Source: Candidatus Solibacter usitatus (lineage in GTDB: Bacteria > Acidobacteriota > Terriglobia > Bryobacterales > Bryobacteraceae). From it: DNA of 64,000 bases. Shown in pieces: positions 28,080 through 36,742 of this stretch. Where the stretch lies: assembly GCA_016185465.1 (NCBI GenBank), contig JACPNO010000029.1, forward strand, positions 1 through 64,000, written 5' to 3'. Each line of letters starts with the position of its first letter. The stretch's first letter is position 1. The position numbers and the translations under genes were made by a program. The notes below the pieces were generated by a model that was not told where the DNA came from, ran no database searches, and saw only the letters and a list, made by a program, of their open reading frames with translations.

Positions 28080-28108
28080 TTGAAAACCTCGCCGTCTCAT
28101 GATATCGG
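28080..28108 (+). promoter_or_regulatory. Candidate promoter for ku
   Basis: TTGAAA (28080-28085), 17 bases and TATCGG (28103-28108) give a plausible sigma70 promoter toward ku. A 10-bp palindrome, GAAGCGCTTC, lies just downstream (28114-28123) between the divergent genes and could be a joint operator. Confidence 0.4.
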
Positions 28109-28154
28109 TGTTAGAAGCGCTTCAATGTGAAGCTGCCAAAGTGAGGTAACAAAC

Positions 28155-28991
28155 GTGGCCAGCAGCGTATGGAAAGGGCATCTGACTTTTGGTCTCGTAT
28201 CTTTTCCCGTGCGCCTGTTTAGCGCCGCGCGCGGCGAGACAGTTAGCTTCAACTTGCTGCATAAGGACGACCATTCCCGCATCAAGCAGGTGACCTACTG
28301 CCTTGCCGAAGACAAGCCGGTACCGCGCAGCGATTTGGTAAAAGGCTACGAGTACGAGAAAGATCAATACGTCGTCATCGAAGACGAAGAGATCAAGAAG
28401 GTCGCTCCCAAGACGGCCAAGGTGATGGAGATCCTGGAGTTCGTCAAAGCCGACCAGGTGGACCCCATCTATCTGGAAAGCTCCTACTACATGGCGCCGG
28501 ATGAAGGCGGCGACAAGCCCTACGCGCTGCTGTTCCAAGCCATTCGCGAGAGCAAGTACTACGCCGTCGCCAAGCTCGCCATGCACAACCGCGAGCACAT
28601 CGTGATTCTGCGCCCAGGCGATAAGGGCGTGGTGTTGCACACCATGTTCTACAACGACGAGATCCGGCAAGTGGAAGAATTCCGCACCGACACCAGCGTC
28701 GTGCAGGAAAAGGAGCTGGCGCTAGCCAAAATGCTGATCGAAGCGCTGGTCGCCGATTTCGAGCCGAAGAAATACAAAGACACGTACCGGGAAAATTTGC
28801 AGCGCATGATCCAGGCCAAGCTGGAAGGCCACAAGGTAGTTGCCACTCCGGCGCCCCAGATTGCGCCCGTGATCGACATCATGGAAGCGCTGAAAAAGAG
28901 CCTCGCGGAGCAGAAGAAACCAGCGCGTTCGGCAACAGCGGTGTCAGCTGAAGAAGAAGTGCCGGCAACCAAGAAGCGGCGGGCAAGATAA
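28155..28991 (+). CDS. ku: Ku-homologue DNA end-binding protein
   Basis: 278 residues from a GTG start with GAGG upstream. WKGHLTFGLVSFPVRLF opens the Ku core ring domain typical of bacteria; ESKYYAVAKLAMHNREHIVILRP is the conserved core segment. A lysine-rich C-terminal tail (about 255-278) is like those that bind DNA or LigD. It forms a homodimer on DNA ends and recruits LigD, encoded divergently next door. Confidence 0.95.
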   Translation: MASSVWKGHLTFGLVSFPVRLFSAARGETVSFNLLHKDDHSRIKQVTYCLAEDKPVPRSDLVKGYEYEKDQYVVIEDEEIKKVAPKTAKVMEILEFVKADQVDPIYLESSYYMAPDEGGDKPYALLFQAIRESKYYAVAKLAMHNREHIVILRPGDKGVVLHTMFYNDEIRQVEEFRTDTSVVQEKELALAKMLIEALVADFEPKKYKDTYRENLQRMIQAKLEGHKVVATPAPQIAPVIDIMEALKKSLAEQKKPARSATAVSAEEEVPATKKRRAR

Positions 28992-29000
28992 ACCCAAACA

Positions 29001-29121
29001 CATTTTCTCGCAGAGGCGCAGAGAAAACCAACACATAAGAATTCTTGGTTCTGCGAGAACTACCTAACACTTAATTATTTCTTAGGTTTTCTCTGCGTTC
29101 TCTGCGCCTCTGCGAGAAATG
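29001..29121. repeat. Inverted repeat family B, paired copy
   Basis: TTCTCGCAGAGGCGCAGAG and its near-complement TCTGCGCCTCTGCGAGAA flank about 60 AT-richer bases. The pair fills the gap between the convergent ku and DUF1501 genes. Related copies occur at 49207-49305, 52361-52391 and as a fragment at 60946-60960. Confidence 0.8.
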
Positions 29122-29123
29122 TC

Positions 29124-30563
29124 TTAAACCAGAATATCTTTCACGACGTCCCCCGACACCCCGGTAAGCCGCGCGTCCATCCCCTGAAATTTCACCGTCA
29201 GACGCAGATGATCGACGCCCAGCAAATGCAGCATCGTGGCGTGGAAATCGTGCACGCTGACCGGATTCTCCTGCGCCGCATAGCCCATGTCGTCGGTCGT
29301 GCCATAGCTAATCCCGCCCTTGATCCCGCCCCCGGCCAGCATGTACGAGAACCCCTTGATGTGGTGATCGCGCCCATCGCCGCCCTGCGACATCGGCGTG
29401 CGCCCGAATTCCCCGCCCCACACCACCAGCGTATCGTCCAGCATGCCGCGCTCTTTTAAATCGGTGATCAGCGCCGCGGTGGGCCGGTCCACTTCTTCCG
29501 CTTTGATGGCCACGTTCACCTTCACGCCGCCATGGTGATCCCAATCGCGATGATAGAGCTGGATAAAGCGAACGCCGCGCTCGGCCAGCCTGCGGGCCAG
29601 CAGACAATTCGAAGCGAACGAGCCATCGCCGGGTTTCGCGCCATACATGTCCAGCACGCGCTGCGGCTCTTTGCTCATGTCGACCAACCCGGGAACGCTG
29701 GTCTGCATCTTGAAAGCCATTTCATACTGCGCGATGCGCGTAAGAATTTCCGGATCCTGAATCGTCTTGTTGCGCGAGCGGTTCAACGCATTGATGGCGT
29801 CGATGGAATCGCGCTGGACATCCGCGTTGAGCCCTTTGGGATTTTCGATGTACTGCACCGGATCGCCAATGGAATTGAGCTTGACGCCCTGAAACTTGCT
29901 GGGCAGAAAGCCCGCGGACCACTGCCGCGCCGCGATCGGCTGCATCTGCCCGCCTCTGCCCGCCGACATCAGTACGACAAAGCCGGGCAGATCCTCGGCA
30001 TCCGCGCCCAGCCCATACAGCATCCAGGAACCCATGCTGGGCCTGCCGGTGATGATCGAGCCGGTGTTCATCACGGTGTGCGCCGGGTCGTGGTTGATCT
30101 GCTCGGTGTACATCGAGCGGATGATGCAAACGTCGTCGGCGACGCTGCCCATGTGCGGGAACAGTTTGCAAAGGCGTTGCCCGGATTTTCCAAAGGTCTC
30201 AAACTCGTGCTGCGGGCCGAAGCAGATCAACGGCTTGCCCTGCAGTTGCGCAATCTGCTGCCCTTTGGTGAACGATTCCGGCATGGGCTTGCCATGCATC
30301 TCGGCAAGCTTCGGTTTGTAGTCGAACGTCTCAATGTGCGACGGCCCGCCCGCCTGGTAGAGAAAAATCACGCGTTTGGCTTTGGCCGGATGATGCAGCG
30401 GCTGGACCACGCCCCGCCAGCGGACGCTGGCATCGGCCGCAAACAGACGGGGGTTCAACAGGGAATTGAGCGCCAGGACGCCGAGACCCGCCATGCCTCG
30501 CCCTAAAAATGTCCGGCGATGAATGTCGCGAGTGAATGAATCGAATGGGTCCATAGTCTCCAT
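29124..30563 (-). CDS. DUF1501 secreted protein (sulfatase-like fold)
   Basis: 479 residues. A Tat signal is present (HRRTFLGRGMAGLGVLALNSLL). The DUF1501 core resembles alkaline phosphatase/sulfatase folds: FLYQAGGPSHIETFDYKP, HEFETFGKSGQ, IRSMYTEQINHDPAH and GGEFGRTP. GGGGGAG precedes the start. It lies 11 bases after the PSCyt gene, an arrangement repeated many times in Planctomycetes and Acidobacteria. The pair is thought to act on polymers outside the cell, but the reaction is unknown. Confidence 0.9.
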   Translation of the reverse strand: METMDPFDSFTRDIHRRTFLGRGMAGLGVLALNSLLNPRLFAADASVRWRGVVQPLHHPAKAKRVIFLYQAGGPSHIETFDYKPKLAEMHGKPMPESFTKGQQIAQLQGKPLICFGPQHEFETFGKSGQRLCKLFPHMGSVADDVCIIRSMYTEQINHDPAHTVMNTGSIITGRPSMGSWMLYGLGADAEDLPGFVVLMSAGRGGQMQPIAARQWSAGFLPSKFQGVKLNSIGDPVQYIENPKGLNADVQRDSIDAINALNRSRNKTIQDPEILTRIAQYEMAFKMQTSVPGLVDMSKEPQRVLDMYGAKPGDGSFASNCLLARRLAERGVRFIQLYHRDWDHHGGVKVNVAIKAEEVDRPTAALITDLKERGMLDDTLVVWGGEFGRTPMSQGGDGRDHHIKGFSYMLAGGGIKGGISYGTTDDMGYAAQENPVSVHDFHATMLHLLGVDHLRLTVKFQGMDARLTGVSGDVVKDILV

Positions 30564-30574
30564 GGGTCTCCCCC

Positions 30575-33500
30575 TTAATTCCGTGTAATCACTTCGTGCA
30601 GGTTGAGGATCACGCGCGCCACGCTGGTCATGGCGGCGAGGTCGCTCGCCTTCTCGTTAGGCGCCCCGGGCGCTTCACCGGCACGGGCCAGGTGGCCGGC
30701 ACCGGTCTGGTCCGTCCGGAAGCGCGCCAGATTCTTGCGGTGCAATTCAGTGAGGATGCGCCGTTCCTCCGGTGTGGGCTGCCGGCTGAGCGCGCGCAGA
30801 AAAGCCCAGTCCAGACGGCTCTTCATGCTGCGTCCGCCCTGCTGCAGAATGTTCTGCGCGAATACGCGCGCGGCTTCCACGTAAATGGGATCGTTGAGCA
30901 GCACCAGCGCCTGCAGTGGCGTATTGGAGTTCACGCGGTTGACGGTGCACTCCTCGCGCGTGGGCGCATCGAAAGTCGCCAGGCTCGGATGCAGGAAGGT
31001 GCGCTGCCAGTAGGTGTAAACGCCGCGCCGGTACAAGTCTTCAGATCGGCTCGCCGCATATTCCCGCTTAGGGAAATTCAATGCGGCCAGGTAGCCATCC
31101 GGCTGATATGGCTTTACGCTGGGCCCGCCGAATTTTTCCACCAGCAGGCCGGAAACTTCGAGCGCGGTATCGCGCACCACTTCCGCATCCACACGGACCC
31201 GCGTTTGCCGCGCCAGCAAATGATTGTCGAAATCCTTCTCGTCCAGTTGCGGATTGCTCTGCGACGATTGCCGGTAGGTATGGCTCAGCACGATGGTGCG
31301 GATCAAGTGGCGCACGTCCCAGGCATGCGTGCCTTCGGCCTGGACAGACGGCTGCATGAATTCCGCGGCCAGCCAATCCAGCAGATCCAGATACGTCGGC
31401 CACTCGCCCTGCGAGCCGAGATCTTCCAGGACTTTGGTCAATCCCGTACCGAAAAATTCCCGCCAAGTGCGATTCACAAAGGTGCGCGCGGTCAGCGGAT
31501 TTTCCGGCGATACCAGCCAGTTGGCCAGATCGAGGCGCGTCGCCCGGCGGTCTCCGGTTTCCAACTTGCCAAGAAACACGGGAACAGCCGGCTCGACGAT
31601 CGGGCTGGTCTCGTCCATCCAATTGGCCCGCGGCAGAATGCGCGTCACGCGCGGCGTGGTTGCTTCCGTCACCACAACTTTGGGGATGGCCGTGTCGAGC
31701 AGGCCCCGCTCCGTTTCCAGCTTGGCAACTTCGATGCGCATCGGCGCCAGTTCCGGCGCCGACCATTCGAAATGATCGCGCACGGCGTTGTTCTGATCGT
31801 TGTCGCGATCAGCTTCAGGAATGCGAATGGCTCGATAAACGCGCAGCGGCAGGCCGCCATTCACCGGAGTATCCGGCTCCTTCGACTCTTTTCTTCGCGC
31901 CGTCTGGTTCTGCGCTTCCGGCCAGGAATATTCGCCCGCCGAAAGCGCCAGGCGGAAACGCCCAATCGTCGCCCGCCGGTATTCCGAGCTTTGATGCAGA
32001 CGCACCGTGATCACGGAATTAGCCCGAGTCTTGACCTTTTCCGGAAACCGCAGCGCCAGGAACGGATCGCGCACGCCGCCATAAGTGGAAACGCCCCAAC
32101 CGGTTTTCGGATTGCCGTCAATCGCGCCCATCGCGGGAAGGTCGGCCGCCGGATTGGCATTCGTAGTCGCCAGAATAAAGCTGAGCTTTTGCGCGGGCTG
32201 CGCTCCGTCGAGCGACAATTCCGCTTCCAGCTCGCTCACCACAAAACGATCCGCGCCTCGCGCTACGGCCGCGCCCGGCAGGCTCTCATCGCTGTCCACT
32301 TCCAGACCCAACGCCGTCCAGGCGCCCTCGCCGGGTTTGAAAGTGACGGTGTACATTTCGTTATCCGGGTTGGGGCCGCTGGCGATAATGAGACCGTTTC
32401 CGGGCACGCGGCGCGTCACTAAACTCGCGCCTTCGCTCTCGTTGGCCTCCACCAGTTCTTCGTTGTAAATCGTGAGCTTCGCCTGGTTAGCCGCCGCCGA
32501 AAGCGGTCTTTGGAAACGCCAGTTCAGCTCGCCCGCTTCGTAGCGCGCCAGTAAGTCCTTCTCCCATTCGCGCCGCCGGACCATCAGACTCTCGGCCTTG
32601 TCGTCCAGCTTGCAGCGTGTGTCAAAAACTTTGTGCGTGAGCGCCTCAAGCCGCGTGCGTTGCTCCGCGGTGGGCAGCGCCAGCTGGCTGCCCCAGGCTT
32701 CCGGACCCTGGTCCGGCACCAATCCCGTCTCTTTGATGTCGGCGAAAAACGCCTTCATCGAGTAGAAATCTTTGGACAGAAATGGATCGAATTTGTGGTC
32801 GTGGCATTCGGCGCAGCCCATCGTAGAGCCCAGCCAGACCGCGCTCAGCGTGCGCACGCGGTCGGCGCCGTATTTCGCCAGGTACTCTTTGGGCTGCAGG
32901 CCGCCCTCGGCCGAAGTGCGGTTCAGGCGGTTGTATGCAGAAGCAACTTTTTGTTCAACCGTCGCGTTCGGTAGCAGATCGCCCGCCAGTTGCTCGCGCG
33001 TGAATTCGTCAAATGGCTTGTTGTCGCGAAAAGCGCGCAGCACGTAATCGCGATACGGCCACGCCGGCAGCGGATTGTCGCCGTGGAACCCGCAGGTGTC
33101 CGCGTAGCGCACCGCGTCGAGCCAATGCATGGCCTGCTTTTCGGCATATTGCGGCGAGCCCAGCAGACGGTCCACAATTTTCTCGTACGCATTCGGCGAG
33201 CGGTCATTGACGAATTCTTCCACTTCGCGCGGCCCCGGCGGCAGCCCCGTCAAATCCAGCGTCACCCGCCGGATGAGCGTGCGGCGGTCCGCTTCAGGCG
33301 ACGGGCTCAACCCTTCGCCGGCTAAGCGCGCCTGTACAAACGCATCGATTGGATTGCGCACCGGCGCACCCGCGCTCACATCCGGCACAGCCGGCCGCTT
33401 CACCGGCTGGTAGGCCCAATGGCCTTCGTATTTCGCGCCCTCCGCCACCCAGCGCCGGACCGTATCCTTCTGCGCCGGGGTCAAAATCTTATGCGCATAT

Positions 33501-33811
33501 TCCGGCGGCATGATGCGCGCCGGCTTGGTTTCAAAAATGCGCAGAATGATCAGGCTATGCTCCGGATCGCCCGGAACAATCGGCGTGCCGTTCTTTTTTG
33601 CCTTTAGCGCTTCGTCGCGAATGTCCAGGCGCAGCTCGGCCATGCGCGCGCCTTTGTCCGGCCCGTGACAACGGAAACATGTGTCCGACATGATGGGCCG
33701 GATGTCGCGGTTGAAACTCACCGGCGCGGCGCTGGCAAAACCCGCCGCCAGAACGGCAACACCGAAAACTCGTGACTTCAAGGTCATGATTCCCATGGCG
33801 CTGATTGTCAT
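30575..33811 (-). CDS. PSCyt1-DUF1549-DUF1553 secreted cytochrome-like protein
   Basis: About 1078 residues from ATG 33811; the track start at 34051 adds non-conserved sequence. After a signal peptide, PSCyt1 carries a heme site (CFRCHGPDKGARMAEL) near residue 45. DUF1549 follows with a second CxxCH (CAECHDHKFDPF), then a middle region with a carbohydrate-binding-like beta domain, and DUF1553 at the C-terminus (FVNRTWREFFGTGL, NTPLQALVLLNDP). It is the first gene of the pair with DUF1501. The starts at 33796 and 33787 are alternatives. Function in polymer degradation is inferred, not shown. Confidence 0.88.
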   Translation of the reverse strand: MTISAMGIMTLKSRVFGVAVLAAGFASAAPVSFNRDIRPIMSDTCFRCHGPDKGARMAELRLDIRDEALKAKKNGTPIVPGDPEHSLIILRIFETKPARIMPPEYAHKILTPAQKDTVRRWVAEGAKYEGHWAYQPVKRPAVPDVSAGAPVRNPIDAFVQARLAGEGLSPSPEADRRTLIRRVTLDLTGLPPGPREVEEFVNDRSPNAYEKIVDRLLGSPQYAEKQAMHWLDAVRYADTCGFHGDNPLPAWPYRDYVLRAFRDNKPFDEFTREQLAGDLLPNATVEQKVASAYNRLNRTSAEGGLQPKEYLAKYGADRVRTLSAVWLGSTMGCAECHDHKFDPFLSKDFYSMKAFFADIKETGLVPDQGPEAWGSQLALPTAEQRTRLEALTHKVFDTRCKLDDKAESLMVRRREWEKDLLARYEAGELNWRFQRPLSAAANQAKLTIYNEELVEANESEGASLVTRRVPGNGLIIASGPNPDNEMYTVTFKPGEGAWTALGLEVDSDESLPGAAVARGADRFVVSELEAELSLDGAQPAQKLSFILATTNANPAADLPAMGAIDGNPKTGWGVSTYGGVRDPFLALRFPEKVKTRANSVITVRLHQSSEYRRATIGRFRLALSAGEYSWPEAQNQTARRKESKEPDTPVNGGLPLRVYRAIRIPEADRDNDQNNAVRDHFEWSAPELAPMRIEVAKLETERGLLDTAIPKVVVTEATTPRVTRILPRANWMDETSPIVEPAVPVFLGKLETGDRRATRLDLANWLVSPENPLTARTFVNRTWREFFGTGLTKVLEDLGSQGEWPTYLDLLDWLAAEFMQPSVQAEGTHAWDVRHLIRTIVLSHTYRQSSQSNPQLDEKDFDNHLLARQTRVRVDAEVVRDTALEVSGLLVEKFGGPSVKPYQPDGYLAALNFPKREYAASRSEDLYRRGVYTYWQRTFLHPSLATFDAPTREECTVNRVNSNTPLQALVLLNDPIYVEAARVFAQNILQQGGRSMKSRLDWAFLRALSRQPTPEERRILTELHRKNLARFRTDQTGAGHLARAGEAPGAPNEKASDLAAMTSVARVILNLHEVITRN

Positions 33812-33891
33812 CCTATCATCGTCGGAGACGCCACAACCGCTGCCTAGGTCGCGGCACGACGGTTTGACCCACGATATTGCGGCACCCGTAG

Positions 33892-33912
33892 GGGCGGGTT
33901 TCAAACCCGCCC
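33892..33912. repeat. Palindromic repeat family C
   Basis: Perfect hairpin with arms GGGCGGGTTT and AAACCCGCCC around one base. It lies directly 3' of the marR stop. A second identical copy is at 52331-52351. Confidence 0.75.
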
Positions 33913-34359
33913 TCATTTCCGATTCTGAGCCGTGAGCAAAGGGAGCGGTTTCCAAGCCAGTTCCTGCACAGTGTTCGCAACCTTGATAAACCCTCGCAAT
34001 TCCGCCGCAGTCACCCGCGCAAGCACCCTCCGCTCCAGCCGTTCCAGCCACGCTGAAACCTTCCTTGCGGCCTTGGCCCCGCTGGGCGTCAACCGAACCA
34101 GAAACGTGCGCCGGTCCTTAACGTCGCTCTCGCGGACAATGAAGCCCCGCTCCGCGAGCCGGTCCAAAATGCTGGTCAGCGTCGAGCGCTGGTGGGCAAA
34201 TGCCTGGTGCAACTCGGAGATCGTGCAGTCTCCGGCGCCCGCCAGGTGCGCCAGTATGTGCGCCTCGGCCTGGCTCACCGAAAGCCCGGGAGCGCGGCCG
34301 ATATACAGGCCAATGCGGTGGGTCGCGCGATGAATGGGAGGAATCAGCAGTAGTGCCAT
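33913..34359 (-). CDS. MarR-family transcriptional regulator
   Basis: 148 residues from the ATG at 34359; the track ORF begins far upstream in the opposite gene. The winged helix is clear: SVSQAEAHILAHLAG, STLTSILDRLAERGFIVRESDVKDRRTFLVRLT. A palindrome lies immediately upstream and probably is its operator. The last ten codons fall in repeat family D, so the C-terminus (KPLPLLTAQN) is repeat-derived. Divergent from a hypothetical gene that leads into the formate dehydrogenase operon, which it may control. Confidence 0.9.
   Translation of the reverse strand: MALLLIPPIHRATHRIGLYIGRAPGLSVSQAEAHILAHLAGAGDCTISELHQAFAHQRSTLTSILDRLAERGFIVRESDVKDRRTFLVRLTPSGAKAARKVSAWLERLERRVLARVTAAELRGFIKVANTVQELAWKPLPLLTAQNRK
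33927..33950. repeat. Dispersed repeat family D, copy in the marR 3' end
   Basis: GAGCCGTGAGCAAAGGGAG followed by CGGTT. Two further copies, GAGCCGTGACCGAAGGGAG, lie at 55443-55467 and 57927-57951. This copy is inside coding sequence. Confidence 0.65.
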
Positions 34360-34360
34360 A

Positions 34361-34375
34361 ATCGTATAGTACGAT
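34361..34375. promoter_or_regulatory. Probable MarR operator
   Basis: ATCGTA-TAG-TACGAT is a perfect inverted repeat with a 3-base centre, one base outside the marR start and 12 bases before the divergent ATG. The next bases (ATCGTAATAA) repeat one arm. The position would let MarR repress both directions. Confidence 0.6.
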
Positions 34376-34386
34376 ATCGTAATAAT

Positions 34387-34806
34387 ATGCTCTTGACAAT
34401 GAGGGATGAAGAGTTTCTGAAAGCGGTGGAATCCTGCACCCTGCCCAACACGGCGTTTCATCACCGCGATCACGTCCGCCTGGCTTGGATCTATGTGTCC
34501 CGCTTCGGCTATCAGGCCGGAAGCGAGCGCATGGCTGCCAGTATCCGGCGCTATGCGGCTCATCACGGCGCCACGGCGAAATATCACGAAACCATCACCC
34601 GCGCCTGGATGGATCTGGTGCAACACGCCCTCACGAACGCAAATCCTCCGGCAAACTTCGACGCGTTCCTCGCCACCAACGCCACTCTTGCCGATCCGCA
34701 CGCCCTCAATGCCTATTACTCCCCCGAACTTCTGGCCAGCCCCGCCGCCCGCCAGGAATGGGTACCGCCTGACCTGCGCAGCCTGCCTTCCAAGCCCGCC
34801 ATGTAA
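34387..34806 (+). CDS. Conserved hypothetical protein
   Basis: 139 residues. The pattern EEFLKAVESCTLPNTAFHHRDHVRLAWIY, then KYHETITRAWMDLV, then a late YYSPELLASPAARQEWVPPDL, is shared by a family I have seen in many bacteria without a function. The paired HHRDH and YHET histidines could bind metal. It is divergent from marR and ends 1-34 bases before the catalytic formate dehydrogenase gene, so it is probably the first gene of that operon. Start at 34387 or 34399 (no Shine-Dalgarno for either). Confidence 0.75.
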   Translation: MLLTMRDEEFLKAVESCTLPNTAFHHRDHVRLAWIYVSRFGYQAGSERMAASIRRYAAHHGATAKYHETITRAWMDLVQHALTNANPPANFDAFLATNATLADPHALNAYYSPELLASPAARQEWVPPDLRSLPSKPAM

Positions 34807-34840
34807 AATGGTTGGTTCAACAGAGGCGCCTACAATTTCT

Positions 34841-36742
34841 ATGGCAAAAACAACCGGCCCCCGGCTCACCCAGCCGATGATTCGCGAGAACGACGCTCTG
34901 CGTCCCGCCACCTGGGATGAAGCGATGGATCGCGCCACGCGCGGCCTGCGCACGCAAATCGATCAGCACGGCCCGCGGGCTTTCGGCATGTTCAGTTGCT
35001 CCAAGACCACCAACGAGCTGAATTACGTCGCGCAGAAATTTGTGCGCTCGGTGCTCGGTAGCAACAACATCGATAGCTGTAACCGTACTTGACACGCCCC
35101 CAGCGTCGTCGGTCTGGCGACGGTATTCGGATTGGGCGGCGGAACGAGTTCGTATCGTGAGATCGAGGAGACGGATCTGATCATTCTCTGGGGCTCGAAC
35201 GCGCGTGACACGCACCCCATTTTTTTCCACCACGTCCTGAAGGGCGTGCACAACGGCGCGAAGCTGTACGTCGTCGATCCGCGCCGAACCGCTTCGGCGC
35301 AGTGGGCCGACACCTGGCTGGGTCTGGATGTCGGCTCCGATATTTCGCTCGCCAACGCCATGGCGCGGGAGATCATCGTTTCCGGCCTGGCCAATCGCCA
35401 GTTCATCGAGCACTCGACCAGCGGATTCGGAGGCTACCGCGCTTGTGTCGAGGCCTACACGCTGGAGCGCGCGGAGCGGGAAACCGGAGTGCCTGCTGCC
35501 GTCATCCGCGAAACCGCCCATTCCTACGCCACCGCGAAACACGCGCAAATCTGCTGGACGCTCGGCATCACTGAACACCATAACGCCGTCGACAACGTGC
35601 TGGCCTTGCTCAATCTGGCGCTGCTCACTGGCCACGTGGGCCGCTACGCCAGCGGACTCAACCCCCTGCGCGGCCAGAATAATGTCCAGGGCGGCGGCGA
35701 CATGGGCGCCATTCCCGATCGCCTGCCCGGTTTCCAGCACGTCGAAAACGACGAACTGCGCGCCAAGTTTGAAAAAGCCTGGGGCGTAAAAATTCCGCCC
35801 AAGCGCGGAATGAATTTGAGCGCCATGTTCGACGCCATGGAGCGCGGCGATTTGACGGCGCTCTACGTTCTGGGCGAGAATCCCGCCGATTCCGAAGCCG
35901 ATCGGCATCGCGCATTGAAACTGCTCAACGGCCTGGACTTTCTGCTGGTGCAGGATTTGTTTCTCACCAAAACGGCCGAGCTGGCGGATGTTGTGCTGCC
36001 GGCTGCCGCGGGCTGGTGCGAATCCGAAGGCACCGTCACCAATAGTGAGCGGCGTGTGCAGCGCGTGCGGCGCGCGATCGATCCGCCGCCCGGCGTCCGT
36101 GACGATACGGAGATTCTCTATGATCTCGCCCGGCGCCTGGGCAGCGATTGGGGCACGCCTGTATCCGAGAATATCTGGAACGAGGTGCGCTCACTCAGCC
36201 CGATGCACGGCGGCATGAGCTATCAGCGTCTGGAAGAGTTGGACGGCATCCAGTGGCCCTGCTACGACGAATCGCATCCCGGCGAGATGTACTTACATAG
36301 CCGTCTATGGGCAGAACCGCTGGTCGGGCCGCGTGCTCCTTTCAGCGTCGTCGAATTTGAGCCGCCCGTCGATTCGCTCGATGAGCAGTTTCCGCTCCGT
36401 CTCACCACCGGCCGCCGCTTGGATTCCTACAATACCGGCGTGCAGACGGGCCGCTATTCATCGCCCTTGCGGCGCAGCGAGAGTCTGGATCTTTCCCCGG
36501 AAGATGGCGCGCGCTACGGCGTTGTCGAAGGCGAGCGCGTACGGATTCGTTCCCGCCGTGGCTCCGTAGTCGCGCCAGTTCACTACGATACTTCGCTGCG
36601 CCCGGGCCTCGCGTTCATGACCATGCATTTCCCCGATGAAGTGGCTACCAACGATCTGACCATCGACGCCGTCGATCCGAAATCAGGCACTTCCGAATTC
36701 AAGGCCACGGCCATCCGCATCGAGAAACACCAGGAGAACTAA
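34841..36742 (+). CDS. fdhA: Selenocysteine formate dehydrogenase, catalytic (Mo-bis-MGD) part of alpha subunit
   Basis: About 633 residues including Sec84. The track gives two ORFs in one frame (34493-35092 and 35132-36742) divided by TGA at 35090. The flanks, DSCNRT-U-HAPSVVGL, match the Sec/Cys active site of formate dehydrogenases, and a SECIS-like hairpin follows. Next are NARDTHPIFFHH, VDPRRT, GQNNVQGGGDMGA, GENPADSEADRH, a Trp-Cys-Glu-Ser-Glu-Gly segment and a C-terminal dinucleotide-binding domain (LTTGRRLDSYNTG). It oxidises formate to CO2. The usual N-terminal 4Fe-4S domain is absent and encoded at 38560. Start at 34841 or 34808. SelA/B/C are not in the window. Confidence 0.9.
35104..35122 (+). 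promoter_or_regulatory. bSECIS element (selenocysteine insertion hairpin)
   Basis: Stem of seven pairs (CGTCGTC with GGCGACG, one G-U) closing a GGTCT loop. The loop occupies bases 22-26 counting the TGA as 1-3, the same offset I recall for E. coli fdhF, whose GGUCU loop binds SelB. Confidence 0.85.

Noticed and set aside
30596-32422. 608-residue plus-strand ORF
   Set aside because: Shadow of the PSCyt/DUF1549/DUF1553 gene; Arg/Ala/Gln-rich composition without motifs.
35090-35092. TGA as a real stop or a sequencing error making fdhA a pseudogene
   Set aside because: The frame continues without shift, flanks match the Sec/Cys active-site motif, and a SECIS hairpin lies at the right distance.
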